Below, in pieces: positions 1-11,433 of a DNA stretch of 64,000 bases. Position numbers and translations under genes: made by a program. The notes under the pieces were generated by a model. The model ran no database searches, was not told the origin of the DNA, and saw only the letters and a list, made by a program, of their open reading frames with translations. The DNA is from Panaeolus papilionaceus (taxonomy: Eukaryota > Basidiomycota > Agaricomycetes > Agaricales): assembly GCA_015501605.1 (NCBI GenBank), contig JADNRZ010000004.1:1736001-1800000 (forward strand), given 5' to 3'. Position 1 is the first letter of the stretch. Every line of letters starts with the position of its first letter.

Positions 1-1476
1 CTTTGAGGTCATTAGATATTATTGTCAATGCACAAGATCATGCTGAGGACTGCTCTTGTTGCTGCTGCTCATCAATTGATTACTGATCTCATCTTACTTG
101 TTTGGCTCAGGCACCAACTCATGTGATCCATTTCAAAAAATCGCATTTTCAGGGAATTATGCAATGCACTGTAATATTATGCCAAAAAATTTATATAAAA
201 CTTATTAATTGTTTTTTCATCATATTTTAGCTTTATAATGTCTTTGTATATCGTATATAATTTTATTTTGATTTTACAATTTTTCCCACAATTTTTCCCA
301 ATTTATTTTCAATTTTATTTCAATTTTTTGTGTATTTTATGAGTCTTATCTTATTGTTATCTTATCATTATTGTTATCTTTTCTAATCTAGTCTATTATA
401 TAATAATGAAAAATAATATTAAATTTATCATGTGATGTCACATGCTTGGCCTGTGCACAAACCATCACACAATGTGACAATCTGGAAAATGATGTTGGTG
501 GAAAAGGTTAGCAACTGATGCAAGCTTAAACTGAAGCGCTTGACCAATGTTGAGGGTTTGGAAGATGATGTTCAAGATGAGGTGGGTAAGGGTGCATAGT
601 GTAGGAGATGGTGGATGAGAGGGAAAATGGAATTGGACTTGCAAACAAGTCCAGAGAGTGGGCAAACAACGCCAAATATTAAACAAAGAAATCTTGTGAT
701 CATGGTGGTGTTGGTAGAGATTGAATGTTGCTTTGAGCATTTTGAACTTTCAACTGTACACTGTAACACTCATCCTTACCCTCTCCTCTCCACCATCCTC
801 ACCCTCACCAGCACAATGTGGTCACTTTGTGACACATCCTCTCTCATCTTCACTCCCCTTCCACACACAGGTTGCACCCATGGTAAGTCCCTCTGACACA
901 CTCTGCAATGCCCACTCTCGCTAACATTTCCCTCATGATCAGATAGGCTCATGCTCAAGAGGGATAACAGGTATTGTACCATCATACATGCCTTCATAAG
1001 ACATACTAACAAAGGAATTATTCTACAGATACCCTGCTTCATACCACAACACCCCCTCCCCAGTCCAAGTCACCCATGTTCCCAACCATCAGTGTGCATC
1101 TTATATTTCCATCATCATTTGACCTGCCAGCCTACCCTTCAATGCTCTGGTCCATTCACCTTCCCTATATAGACTTGTTGTTCCATCCCTTTTACACTCC
1201 TTATTCCCCCTCCTGCAGTGTTTTATATGTTGTGATTTTGTTTAAACACTTGCTCTTCTCTTGATTAATGATACTTGTTTAAACAATTTATGTATCTTTG
1301 TTTAATGGTAATTAATCTATTAATTAATTCATTGTTTAATTGTTTCCTGATCTAGCTGTTTAAACAGCTAGATGTTTAACTGTTTGGTCAGTTATCTTAT
1401 CCATTTAAACATGCATCTAGTAGCCAATCTTGTATACTAATAGTAACAGTTATGTAATATTTAAATAACTGTTTAA
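1..1476. other. AT-rich, gene-free stretch
   Basis: No gene is supported here. The first 450 bases are very T-rich with long runs of TTTTATTT type. Short open frames between 465 and 1264 are low-complexity and have no recognisable domain or splice structure. From about 1240 to 1492 the motif TGTTTAA recurs many times, several copies being the palindrome GTTTAAAC (see the separate entry). Together with the recombinase relic that follows, this reads as old repeat-derived DNA. Confidence 0.6.
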
Positions 1477-1492
1477 TCAAATTTTGTTTAAA
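1239..1492. repeat. Cluster of TGTTTAA / GTTTAAAC motifs with a 24-bp palindrome
   Basis: GTTTAAAC occurs at about 1240, 1277, 1358 and 1485, and the shorter TGTTTAA(T/C) at about 1299, 1333, 1374 and 1470, so roughly eight copies lie in 250 bp. One copy is the centre of a perfect 24-bp palindrome at 1350-1373 (half-site ATCTAGCTGTTT). Such clustered short motifs are known as subterminal transposase-binding repeats of some DNA transposons; that reading is inference. Confidence 0.5.
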
Positions 1493-1978
1493 CGAAAATT
1501 CTTCGTATTGTTGGACTGTTTATAACCAAACCCCATTGTATTTTTGATGAAATACCCATTAATGTTCTGACCATGAAATCCTGCTGCAGCAACAATTGCA
1601 TCAATGGGGAGGGAGTGATTATACAAGCTCCAGGATCCAGCGATTGACCAATTTCCCAGAGCATGCACACTATCAATTGATGCACCCATGGCGATAGCTG
1701 TTGTTGCAGTATACAAGCAACCACTATGAGTGACTTGATAGTGCTCAAGCCCAAGTCGTTCCTTTTGCTCTCGACACTGCTTGTGGTGATCTATACATTT
1801 GTGGTATTTGAATAATGATTACAGTATGACTAAAAACACAAACACTTACTATCATAGGACATTGGTTCTATATCCAAACGTCCAGACACAAACAAATAAA
1901 TATGATACCATGCTCAGTACATTTTCTTTGTCTTCTCCTTCACCTTTGATTTTGTGAGTTGAGATGTTGAAGTGGTGA

Positions 1979-2413
1979 TGTTATGACCAGCCTCATGTCT
2001 ACCTTATGTTTTACTCATGTATTAACACATACTCTTTTTCTTTCTTTCATACTTCCTTTTTCTATCATACCATGCCTCTACCAGACCTATTCCTCATGTT
2101 AACCTCATGAACATTCTATTCTAATACTTCATATACGATCAACCCTTGAAACATCCTTTAGTACTTCACAATCATCACTATTATTACATGTTTACTGCAC
2201 AGTCCTTAGCCTAGGTATATAAGCTAGACATCCATGTATTGTATTCTTCAGTCTACTATTACTTTTGATTCCTCGAAACCTACTACAGTTTGATACTGTT
2301 AAGAAACCCAGAAACCCTCTGAACGATTTAAGAAACCTTTGAATACTTTGATTCTGTTTGAGAACTTGCCTGTCTTAGTCTCTTTTATAAAGACAACTAT
2401 TGAAGGCATAACA
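1979..2413 (+). mobile_element. Solo LTR (435 bp) with perfect 5-bp target duplication
   Basis: The element begins TGTTATG and ends CATAACA, a 7-bp terminal inverted repeat, and is flanked by GGTGA on both sides (1974-1978 and 2414-2418). A TATATAAG box at 2216-2223 gives the orientation. No internal retroelement sequence follows, so this is a solo LTR left by LTR-LTR recombination. It lies in the recombinase relic; removing it and one GGTGA restores the host frame (SAFTTSTSQL). Superfamily cannot be assigned without the internal region. Confidence 0.85.
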
Positions 2414-2557
2414 GGTGAAGGCTGATTTGGATTCGGACTTGGAGGATGAGCTGGTTGACTCTTTGGATTTCTTTTTGTCTGGCTTGTGTAAAATAAGTGC
2501 AAAGTCAGGCTCAGAGTGGTCTAATACTTGCCACAGAGAGAACAGGTAGAGTGGCAG

Positions 2558-3103
2558 TGTTACGCTATATCTTTTTTCCTTTGTCTTATCACTATGCCCT
2601 TATCTTTTTCTCATCTTATCTGGATTATTATCTTATCTTTGTGTACTATCATCTCTCTTTGTACTTATAGCTCGTCTTATCTTCTTATCTTTTCCTCTTC
2701 TTGCTCCACTTCCATTCCCGCTGTCGACTCACACCTCTCTCACATTCATGACTCATTCTCTATTATATTCCCATACATGTTCTATTATGACTCTTGTACC
2801 CCGTCTTCTGACTCTTACTTACCTTGCGCACAGACCATCTGTATTACGTATATAAACCCCAGTATTATACCTATGTTCTTTAGCTAGTTCTTTAACTACA
2901 ATAGAACGATAACTTCTACTGGACTTCTTTTACTTGCTCTCTGCTAAGACAATACCATTGAGCGACTCTCGAAGTGGCATTCTTGGTTAGATTCTATCGA
3001 ACTCGACATAACACCTAGGCCAATACTCAGACTCTACTTTCAACCCTCGTTCTTGTTGACTCTACAGCTGGACTCGTATGCGCTGAACAAGTCAACCGTA
3101 ACA
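2558..3103 (+). mobile_element. Second solo LTR (546 bp), different family
   Basis: It begins TGTTACG and ends CGTAACA, again a 7-bp terminal inverted repeat. The flanking pentamers are GGCAG (2553-2557) and GCCAG (3104-3108), a target duplication with one mismatch. A TATATAAA box lies near 2849. The sequence is unlike the LTR at 1979-2413 apart from the general layout, so a second family is involved. Excision in silico with one flank copy rejoins the recombinase frame at GSLALYLFSLW, which independently supports the borders. Confidence 0.75.
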
Positions 3104-4291
3104 GCCAGACTGCCAATTGGACATAAGCGGAAGTTTCTGTGACGGAGTGCGTAATGGTGATCAATTCAGCCTGTCCTGTTTGTCTTTCCCTGGTTACTCA
3201 TAAGAACCAGCGCCTGCAGATGAGGTAATTAAAATGAGATGAACAAGTTAATCAAATGATTATTACATACCTTGATGTGATGATCAAGACTGATTCCAGG
3301 CATTGGGATCTCCTCAACATTCAGATCTGAAAACAAAATCCACCAAGTGTTGTCCCCCTGAAATGCCATCAATGTTGAGAATAAGAGCATCGTGCGATTT
3401 CAGAGAGCTGTGGTGATATGTAGTTTCTTTGAACCCAATGGGTTCAGGAGGTAATCATTCAACATCAGAACCAGATGGTCCATTGTAAATGTTGCTAATT
3501 TGTGCGACAATTAGTATGAAGCAAGGACAGGTTGAATATTTTGAATGGAGAAGCATACCAGAAACAATTCCTTCCACTTTCATTTCTTGTGATTCTTCTT
3601 GACACTTGGCCTCACCCAATTGAGATGATTGTTCGATATTACAGATGCGAATATCATCACGGAGCTTCTTTTGAGACTCAGGTTCAGTAAGGTATTCTGG
3701 GTTGTGTGAGTGCTCCAGGCAGTAATTTTCAAGACTGTTTATCATTTGCTTGAGCTTATTCCAACAGTTGTATCTTCGAGCACTCCTTTTCCACCAGGAG
3801 TACGCTGAGAAGACAGTTGAGATGTTAATACAGTAATTGGGAAACATGATATTAAAAGAATATCATACCTTCTTGCACTTAAGCTCATAATGGAGGAACA
3901 GACATGCCTTCGTTGGAGTAATTGGCTGAGTCGGGGTATACTGAAATGGTTCAAGTTTCCGAGGAATCATAGGAAGACCTGCTTCAGCGCGTGCCTTGGC
4001 TTCGGCATCAGCCTTTTCCTCCTGATCCCTATCCCATTCCTCTTTCTGGTGTTGTTGATCCTTTTCAAACCAGTTGACAAAGTTGTTCACATGCCGTTGG
4101 TAATACTTCTCGGTGCCTTTGTATCCTCGATCTGCTTGGCGCTCCTCTCTTTGCTCCTGGAGCTCTCATTGGACTCGATCCTCCAGTCGTTGCTGTTGCT
4201 GTTGGTGACCTGATAAGGACAGTTTAGACGACTGGGTCTGCAAACTCACCACAAACGGCTCATGGAGTTCAGGATCACTAGTACTATCCAT

Positions 4292-5068
4292 GGTGTATAG
4301 CGCAGTCTGCAGAAGTGCTTCGGGATGTGGAGTGTTGGGGTTGTCAATTAGCTTGTTTTTGATGATTAGAGGCAAAGGTTTCAACGCAGATTTTTTCGCG
4401 TTTTATAAGAACGTGTATTGGGCCCCATTTGACTCATTGTTAAGAGCTACAATGAAACAATGCGAGAGATCAGTGATGAGTTGAAGCTGTTACAATGAAA
4501 GGTTGATCCCGGTTCCGTGAGTTTGAGTTATTGAATACACTTAGAGCAACGAGTTCAGATAGAGAGATTTAAGGCTATCTGGTTAGAGGGAAAGATAATT
4601 TTTATTTCATGGACTAATGAACAAACAGAGGTGCTGGAGGGCTCAAGCATAAGCGCTGTGCGTGCGCGCTACCTAAATTAAGTACATGATGCGTTGTTAT
4701 CTAATCTGCATGCTGACAAATCCGGTCATAGGCCCGGGCTCTTTCCATTGTAAGCACAGAACAATAGATCCTGGACCCAAAAATCGTATATTTGACTCGA
4801 CAACGTTGCCTCCGTCAAAATAACAGCCTTGCCGACGTTGCCTCTGCCATAGTTGACCCCCACATATCCTCTATATACTTAATGACCCACCATGCCCATG
4901 TGACAGTCTGTGATAGTCCAGCATTTGTAAGCATTGTCAACGACAGTCTTCCCTTTTATGGACACAGTCAAATTTAGTCTTCAGTCAACCAGACGACTAT
5001 AGACTGCAGTCGACGACTGGCACAACACTGCTAAGAAACTCGCTCCATAGTATCTATCCTTTCCTTTA
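4292..5068. other. Intergenic region with no gene seen
   Basis: This lies between the start of the recombinase relic and the stop of the membrane-protein gene. Two near copies of ACGTTGCCTC(C/T) occur near 4800-4850. I see no coding or RNA feature. The part nearest 5068 is presumably the 3' UTR of the membrane-protein gene. Confidence 0.5.
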
Positions 5069-5908
5069 TTACGCTTGAGACCCCTGTTCGGCCTGTTCGG
5101 CCTTGGACGAACCCTTGCGAGTCATCAATCGCTTCATCTTCCAATCCCAAAGAACCTGCCACACCCTATCCGTGAAGGTGGGGACAACCATCAATACAGC
5201 CTGCGCGATGAAGAGATAGACTGCAATCATGTCTGTTTCCGATACGATGTTGTTTCTCTTCACTATTAGCTCCATCCACAAAATCAGTGGCCAGAACGAC
5301 ACCAACACCACGACCGAGCCCCAAAGAACTGCGGTATCTCTGTATAATTTGAATTTTGTCCTGTCGAGCTTCTCCTTGTCGACGGTGAGGGGAATCATGA
5401 TCCCCCCGATGAATGCGATAATGACCGTATTGACGGTAAGAAGGGTGTCGCCAACCTGCCACAGGAGAAAGAAGATTCTCCATCCCTTCGTGAGCCTCCG
5501 CCATCCAAAGAAGAAGAATTGGTAAATTCCATCCCCTTCAGGTAGGTTCGTCTTGACACTAATCCAGGCGGTAATGGTGTTTATTACAATGAGGCTCGAT
5601 GTTCCTAATGCCGAGATTACCCCTAAAAAGATGTTGCCGGACGGAACACCTCCGAGGTAGGTGACGGAATAGATAAAGTTGAGGTGCACAGGTAGGAGAG
5701 AGAGGGCGTGTAGATTTCTGTCTTTCGTTGCGATGTACCATGTATACTGTTGGTATATGTTGTAGGCCAGGAAACCAATGTTAACGGGGGAGTTGCTGCC
5801 CAAGCCTCCAAGAGCCTGAGCTGGTGCGAACATTAGACTGGTGTAGAGTAGCCAGCGATTAGTTGGGCTGAACCCAGGTATCACAACATTAGGAGTAGGG
5901 CTGGCCAT
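5069..5908 (-). CDS. Multi-pass membrane protein, function unknown
   Basis: Single uninterrupted exon of 279 residues, unusual in a window where most genes have many introns. The ATG at 5908 is the first Met of the frame and the stop is TAA at 5071-5069. Hydrophobic stretches at about residues 20-40, 45-60, 70-90, 95-118, 140-175, 193-215 and 225-245 suggest six to eight membrane helices. The short N-terminus is uncharged, and the C-terminal tail is charged and polar (KRLMTRKGSSKAEQAEQ), probably cytosolic. I recognise no transporter or receptor signature; many Agaricomycete genomes carry families of such orphan 7TM-like proteins, but that is only a general resemblance. Confidence 0.8.
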   Translation of the reverse strand: MASPTPNVVIPGFSPTNRWLLYTSLMFAPAQALGGLGSNSPVNIGFLAYNIYQQYTWYIATKDRNLHALSLLPVHLNFIYSVTYLGGVPSGNIFLGVISALGTSSLIVINTITAWISVKTNLPEGDGIYQFFFFGWRRLTKGWRIFFLLWQVGDTLLTVNTVIIAFIGGIMIPLTVDKEKLDRTKFKLYRDTAVLWGSVVVLVSFWPLILWMELIVKRNNIVSETDMIAVYLFIAQAVLMVVPTFTDRVWQVLWDWKMKRLMTRKGSSKAEQAEQGSQA

Positions 5909-6720
5909 GGTAATATGTACTGGGAAACGAAATGAGAGGAATGTGGGCTATGATGCCAATGTATGACTTGACTTCGATACATTATATGAATAGCTGCCTC
6001 TGGCAACTTCAGGCCCAGGTACCTTAGTTAGGGCATAGCCCTTTAAACCCGTTTTTAACTAGATGAGCATACGACCCGTGGTCAGCGGGGATGGGTCGCT
6101 GTCAGTCCGTCATGCTTTCCGCCAATTGAACTGAAAGCGGTACATTGAATCTGAGTTCCCTGTCTATCAGTGCTCGTACTCAATGAGAGATATCAAATCG
6201 CTATCCAGGCAAAGGTCACACAGCGGCATTACATTGGGACTTATCACATTGACCAATCTGTACCTGTTGCCTTATCATACCTTTCTCGCTAAGTTGATCG
6301 TCGACAATCCACTTGTATCATCCTTACAAAATAAGTAAAAAATCGCATGTCGTTGCCGCTGGCTTTGCGTTGTTCCCCCTTCTTGTTATCTCGGTCAAAT
6401 GGAATTCGAGAGCCGCCCAAAGAATCATCTGGCAGTTTGATGACTGGCAAGCGATAAGAGGCTGGATATCGAAGGCGCATCGAGGATCAAACGTGGGATA
6501 TTGACAGACAGACAATTATGGGTGGTAAGACAAAGAGGCTGATAAGTAGTATGATATATTATATTAATCTAAGTGCAAATACAGGATCTGTATACTCTTT
6601 GTAACTAAAGGAGAACTTAAAAAAGAAAGTCAGTTCAAGCAGTGATAAATAGAGATCGACGATGTCAAAGAGTAAATCGGATGTGTTTGAGGAGTTAAGA
6701 TGCGCAAGCTATCGGCTCCT
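5909..6720. other. Intergenic region upstream of the membrane-protein gene
   Basis: About 0.8 kb containing the promoter of the membrane-protein gene (its ATG is at 5908, reading left) and the 3' flank of the first FAD oxidase. Short open frames around 6289-6515 overlap on both strands and show no domain. No RNA gene or repeat is seen. Confidence 0.5.
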
Positions 6721-9189
6721 TTAGATGTAGCAAGAGTATTTTGGGAGGTTTGCGTTCCAGCCGACTGCGAACGTGGGTGAGCAACGAGGGAACACAGGGG
6801 GAAATTCACGAGTCACACTCACCACAGTGCCAGCAATCCAAAATGTGTTCTGGGTCGTACTTGTTCTTGATAGCTAGAAGCCTGTCGTAATGAGGACCCC
6901 AGAAGGATGCTATATTGAGAAATAAGTTTTATGACGTCGAAGTATATTTGATTGACTCACTTTTGTAGTCAGGCTCGTGGATATCGGCTTCATTCTGAAC
7001 GAAGTTCACAAAATAAGGGGATAAGAATCTGGATTCGATAGTAAGATGGACAGGTCGATGGACTCACATGATAGGCACCACCACCGGGAGTAAGGTCCCT
7101 GAGCGGTTTAATAGCAGCGGTAGTCGCATCATATGAAGCTTTGCGATCTGCTAGAGTTGCGTTGTACAACCAATGGTTCACAGTGATGACCTGATACAAT
7201 GAAGTCCTCCAGAGAGGGTTGACGCTGGTATCCTTGCCATCTGTGCCATTGAACCCATAAGGAGTGGTGAAGTGAAGCTGTGGGAATGCGGCCGTGTCGA
7301 AGGCATGCATGATGGCATCGAGGGTGGACTGGCGGCCCGCTTCGGTTTCATGCAGAGATTGAGGGACGAGACGGGAGGCCAGGACGTTCGGAGTGCCGAC
7401 AGCCTACATGAAAAAGGATGAGAAATGAGGCAGTATAACGAGACACTTCTTTTTACATCTTGTTTTCCTGAGGTACCTTGCACGAAGTTACTGAACCACT
7501 CGTAGAATGAGGAGACCTCGGTAATGGTAGAAACACCTCCAAGGCTGGTGGTGAGATCGATCAACGCCTTCATCGACTCCTTCGCCTCGGCCAAGTTCAA
7601 CCGGGGAGTTGTAATGATGAGGTTTCCAATGGTCGGCTAGTAGATAACATCAGAACCATAATTCGTTCCAAGAGATTTTGGTCTTACTGTAATATATCCA
7701 CCCCAACCTTGGAGCGCGAGAGTAGTTGCATTTTTAATAAAAATTTCCATAACCTGTCTAGCGTTGGCTGATGACTTGGGCCAGTTTATGTTGGCTCTAA
7801 GGAGGATAATAAATGGAAGGTAAATGTTAGGGCGAAAGTTAACTTACACTTGGTATCGTTCTGCAGGGCTGGCAATAGAAGTAGCCTCCATAACAATAGC
7901 AAATGTTCCACCTCCTCCTCCACGAAGAGCGAAGAAGAGATCACTGTTCTGACAGGCGTTGACGGTGCGTGCCACACCATCAGTAGTAATGACCTTGTAT
8001 TGAAGCTATCCCAAGATAAGAAAGAGTATGATTAAAAGCGACGGGCATGCTTACGACTCGGTCGGCACCCATTCCGTGAGCGTTGCTGAGTGAAGAGTGT
8101 CCTCCACCTTGATTCCAACCCCCAGCAATACCGACGGATTGATCAGAACCTCCAACGACAGTCACATTGTGGTCAAAGGCAAATCGGAAGACTTCCGCAA
8201 ACTGTTGACCAGCCTAAATAGAAGCAAAAAAAAAAATCAAGACTAGCTTTTTCTTGTAACAGGAAGAAACGTACTCCATAGGTGACAGCTACCTGGGGGG
8301 CAGTGGTATGTGGGCAACCTTCAGCAACGAAAGCGGGATTAAGTGTCATCTATACCCGATGAAAGTAGTCATAGATGTCAGCAGATGCAAAATGGTGAAA
8401 ATCCTTTGGAAACATACGCCTTTGAGATGGTGCATCTACATATGGTGCACAATTAACACATCGCATAGAAAAGAAGCATGACGAATGACTTACCCAGAGA
8501 GCCAAAGAACCAGGTGCAGAGCTTCTGCCCTGGAAATCGTGCTTCGTTTTATTTTTAGTACAACAAGGAGGGTCTCCGGCTAATGAGATGCTTACCCCAG
8601 TGTTCTTAATAGCAAGCGGAACTTTGTGTGCCTGGACGAATTTTAGGGCGGCGATAACATCGTTTTGGTTCCTAACGTCAATCTAGAATGCCACTCGATT
8701 GTCAGCCGTTGAAAACTAAACTTGCGCTGACAATACATACGTAGTGGTTTGGGACACTGCCCTGTTTGCAATCTGCAGGAGGGCGGAAAGCATTCGGATT
8801 GACAGGGTTGGTAAAGTCCAGCTCGCAAGATGCCCCAGTGGACATGCACATCTCGTAGTTTGTCGCTGCATAGCCTCCGAAAGCATCACTGCGGTTTACT
8901 ATGAGCAAAACGGTGAGCCACTGTAAATCGAGCAAGATATTAGAAACTTACAATGACTATTGAAGAAGTTTTCTTGAACATAAGCACATCCAGCCTGATC
9001 AACGTCTTTCTTTTTTCCCTCATACGACGAGAAACATGGCTCGGCGAAAGGCTTTCCAGCATACAACCTGCCTTCAACGGCCTTTTTCAGCTGGTTCCAG
9101 TCTCCAGGATTGGGCCCCAGAGGCTTATCACCCAAGACGGTGGTCAAAGAACCAGCAAGCGCAATACAGAAAGCCGCACGAGAAAGCAT
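6721..9189 (-). CDS. Secreted FAD-binding (PCMH/BBE) oxidase, paralogue 1
   Basis: An intron-rich gene of the berberine-bridge/isoamyl-alcohol-oxidase-like flavoenzyme group (vanillyl-alcohol oxidase superfamily). It starts at 9189 with a cleavable signal peptide (MLSRAAFCIALAGSLTTVLG) and ends WNANLPKYSCYI then TAA at 6723-6721. In order: a cysteine-bearing N-terminal segment; [15 protein letters not shown], whose His should carry the covalent 8-alpha-histidyl FAD; a microexon encoding MHHLKG (8435-8418); [21 protein letters not shown] for the FAD pyrophosphate; and a C-terminal BBE segment. The substrate is unknown: alcohols, sugars or alkaloid-like compounds are all known for the family. 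A TATAAGTA box sits 46 bp upstream. The gene is tandem and co-oriented with paralogue 2. Confidence 0.88.
8418..8435 (-). other. 18-nt microexon of FAD oxidase 1
   Basis: The reverse-strand sequence reads TAG, then ATGCACCATCTCAAAGGC, then GTATGT, so an exon of exactly 18 nt encoding MHHLKG is bounded by canonical splice sites. The same exon exists in paralogue 2 (13136-13119) and paralogue 3 (47624-47641). Confidence 0.8.
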
Positions 9190-11433
9190 CGAAAGAAAAG
9201 GGCGATGATGGCTTTGACTGAGAATGAGTCGCAGTACTTATACCACAAGGCCGAACAGATGTGAATCAAAGGCCTGCATATACCACATAAGTGATAAAAA
9301 TGCCGGGTAATCCGTACGATGTAAAGACCCTCCGAGATACCACTAGATCGCACTGTTTGAAAATAATTGCACCGTTCACGGACAGTAACATTTTGCTATG
9401 TTTTCATGCTCCTGTGCGGAGCCAAGCCAAAGTCGCCATCCCGATGATCCTTTAGGGAAATTATTTGTACTCTGGGTAGGTCATCGCTGATAGTTCCAGC
9501 GCACTTGATCTAAAAATAGACGGATGCTGCAAGAAATTCGTTAAATGTCCAGTATGATGATGAAAATTGTGGTGGTAGCGTGAAACGTAAAGGTTTTGTG
9601 CTAATTTTAGTTGGACAGCCCCAGGTAGATGCTGTCAGTGCTCTGTCGTTGTGAGGTCCTGATGGTCGCAGAGAACAATTGCCAAGCCCTCGCACAAATA
9701 ATCTGTATGTATGACCGAACGTCAATTCAAACATAATTTTCCAGAGACATCCAGACTTGTGATGTAGCCTTGAAGCTTGGTGTGTGTAAACCAGTATCCC
9801 AGAAGTTGGGTCTGTCAATTTAAATGACTTCCAACAGCCGATTCCACCTCAGTACTGAGTAGATCAAGAAAGCACCCTCGGGATGGGTTGACTGCGCGTG
9901 AAAACATCGATCGTGGCGCACAGAGCAAAGAGAATTGCATAAGATTAAGAGACCCAATATACCTGTGGGTTATTGGGTTTGATATTACAGTTTGCGTCGA
10001 TGCGTAGACACTGCACAAGCGAGAGAAAGTTACAAGGAAAGAACGTGACGGTGGTAACGAGCTTGCTGATGGAAATCATGTTTGTGACATCGTTCACCTC
10101 TTGATTCGCCAGGTTGGACTGCGACCACCATCAACATGCGAGCGTCATTGACCTACCACTTTCTTTCTCTTTCGTACATGTTCTGCCTCTGCTATGATAT
10201 CGCGAAGGTCCATTGGAATTCTGTAAAGTTTCCATCACTCGATATTCCGAAAAGACTTACCTCGAACGAGGAATCACCACTACTGATCTTGAACTTGAAT
10301 CATTTCGATGATTCGTTTTTACCACTGAATCTTGATTTGGTCTGCAGCCTGTATACATGAAAGGAGGCCCTTTTTTCTCTCGACGGGTGCTTTACCACGG
10401 TTGGTACGATTCAAAAGCAATCCGGTGATCATTAGTCTGGAAACGGCAGGTCTTGAGAACCTATCGAGCCAACCCACAAAGCAGTTTCGATACGTTATTT
10501 TGTCGGAACATCGCCATATTACTTGGAATAGAGCGTCCGGATTGCTCACAGCCTCCCAGGCGCGTGGTTGTACACGGCTATGGCGCTTCGAGATCGTCAT
10601 AAATGATGCGCTTTACATTGGCTCCCGGATCATGATCACCGCTCATTCACATTCTCGATTGACCAGGATTCATGCTGCGGTGAGCTTGCAGCCTTAGTAC
10701 CTTGCTAAGAGTCTATTTATATGCCCTCTGTGTTAATGGAACTAGATAGACCTGCGTAATACGAGCTCTACATATGAGCCACATCGAACAATGATATGAG
10801 AGCACGCACATCAGGCGCCTAATAAGTTCAACAGCTCCCGACAGTGTACCAAGTTTCCCTTAGCTCTCATGCAAGGGCCATACAGAAATATGAACGTCGT
10901 ACTGTCGCCAGACATGGTTCTAATGTAAAACAAGTGTACGTGGGATGGGTGTGCATCAATATCTCCACTTACCCCGGTTCCGCAATCCTGTCGGGCAACA
11001 GTCCAAAAATTGCAGCCCATGCGTAGATTCAATCGAAACAAATTCAGACAACGTTTCTATGACATTCCATAAAAATAGGGTATGAAATTCGTCAGAATGA
11101 AGTGAAACTTGTGCTACCTAATGGCACTGGATGACGGTGTTTCTCGTCTCACAGATTTTCTTCATCGTGTCAATCATACAGAAACATGTTGAGAAATAGC
11201 ATATGTATATATTTATGGTTAAAGAACAACAGAAACCAACTACAAAAAAGGATTATGTATTAGGGATTATGAAGCTTGAAGATTATTAGTGATTTGAAAA
11301 GAAAGCTAAACAAGCAAGAGTGGGTTTTTACAGAAGGGCAGGTTTTCTCTCTAAAAATTAAGTAAATAAAAGGAGGGGTTCTAGTTCTTGATGCCACCCT
11401 TGGGCATTATTATACGTCGCCATTTAGTTGTGA
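9190..11433. other. Spacer between tandem FAD oxidases, including promoter 1
   Basis: The 2.2 kb between the end of paralogue 2 and the start of paralogue 1. It contains the TATA box at 9235-9242 and, further upstream, two blocks shared with the promoter of paralogue 2: one at about 9426-9450 and AAAAATAGAC at about 9511. Beyond about 9600 only short overlapping open frames on both strands occur, with no recognised protein. Confidence 0.55.
9235..9242 (-). promoter_or_regulatory. TATA box of FAD oxidase 1
   Basis: The reverse strand reads TATAAGTACTG 46 bp before the ATG at 9189. The same TATAAGTACTG string occurs 51 bp before the ATG of paralogue 2 at 13963-13970, so the core promoter was duplicated with the gene and kept. 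Confidence 0.65.

Larger units (their letters stand above)
1477..4291 (-). pseudogene. Crypton-type tyrosine recombinase (NDC10-domain) pseudogene
   Basis: The reading frame runs from an ATG at 4291 to about 1477. The N-terminal part (4291-3455) has a charged helix with RHVNNFVNWFEKDQ, then ITPTKACLFLHYELK and a segment with SLENYCLEHSHNPEYL, as in the core-binding domain of fungal NDC10-type recombinases. The catalytic part follows: GDNTWW (about 3330-3356), YALRHRNFRLCPIGSLA (about 3107-3157), MSYDNHHK, THSGC (1717-1731) and a Tyr in SWSLYNHSLP. Introns with good borders are 3270-3214 and 1849-1791. Two solo LTRs split it; deleting each LTR plus one target-site copy rejoins the frame. It is dead: in-frame TGA at 4166-4168, 3166-3168 and 1914-1916, and both catalytic Arg boxes changed (GDNTRR to GDNTWW, HSGR to HSGC). 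Family assignment rests on remembered NDC10_II-domain motifs. Confidence 0.8.
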
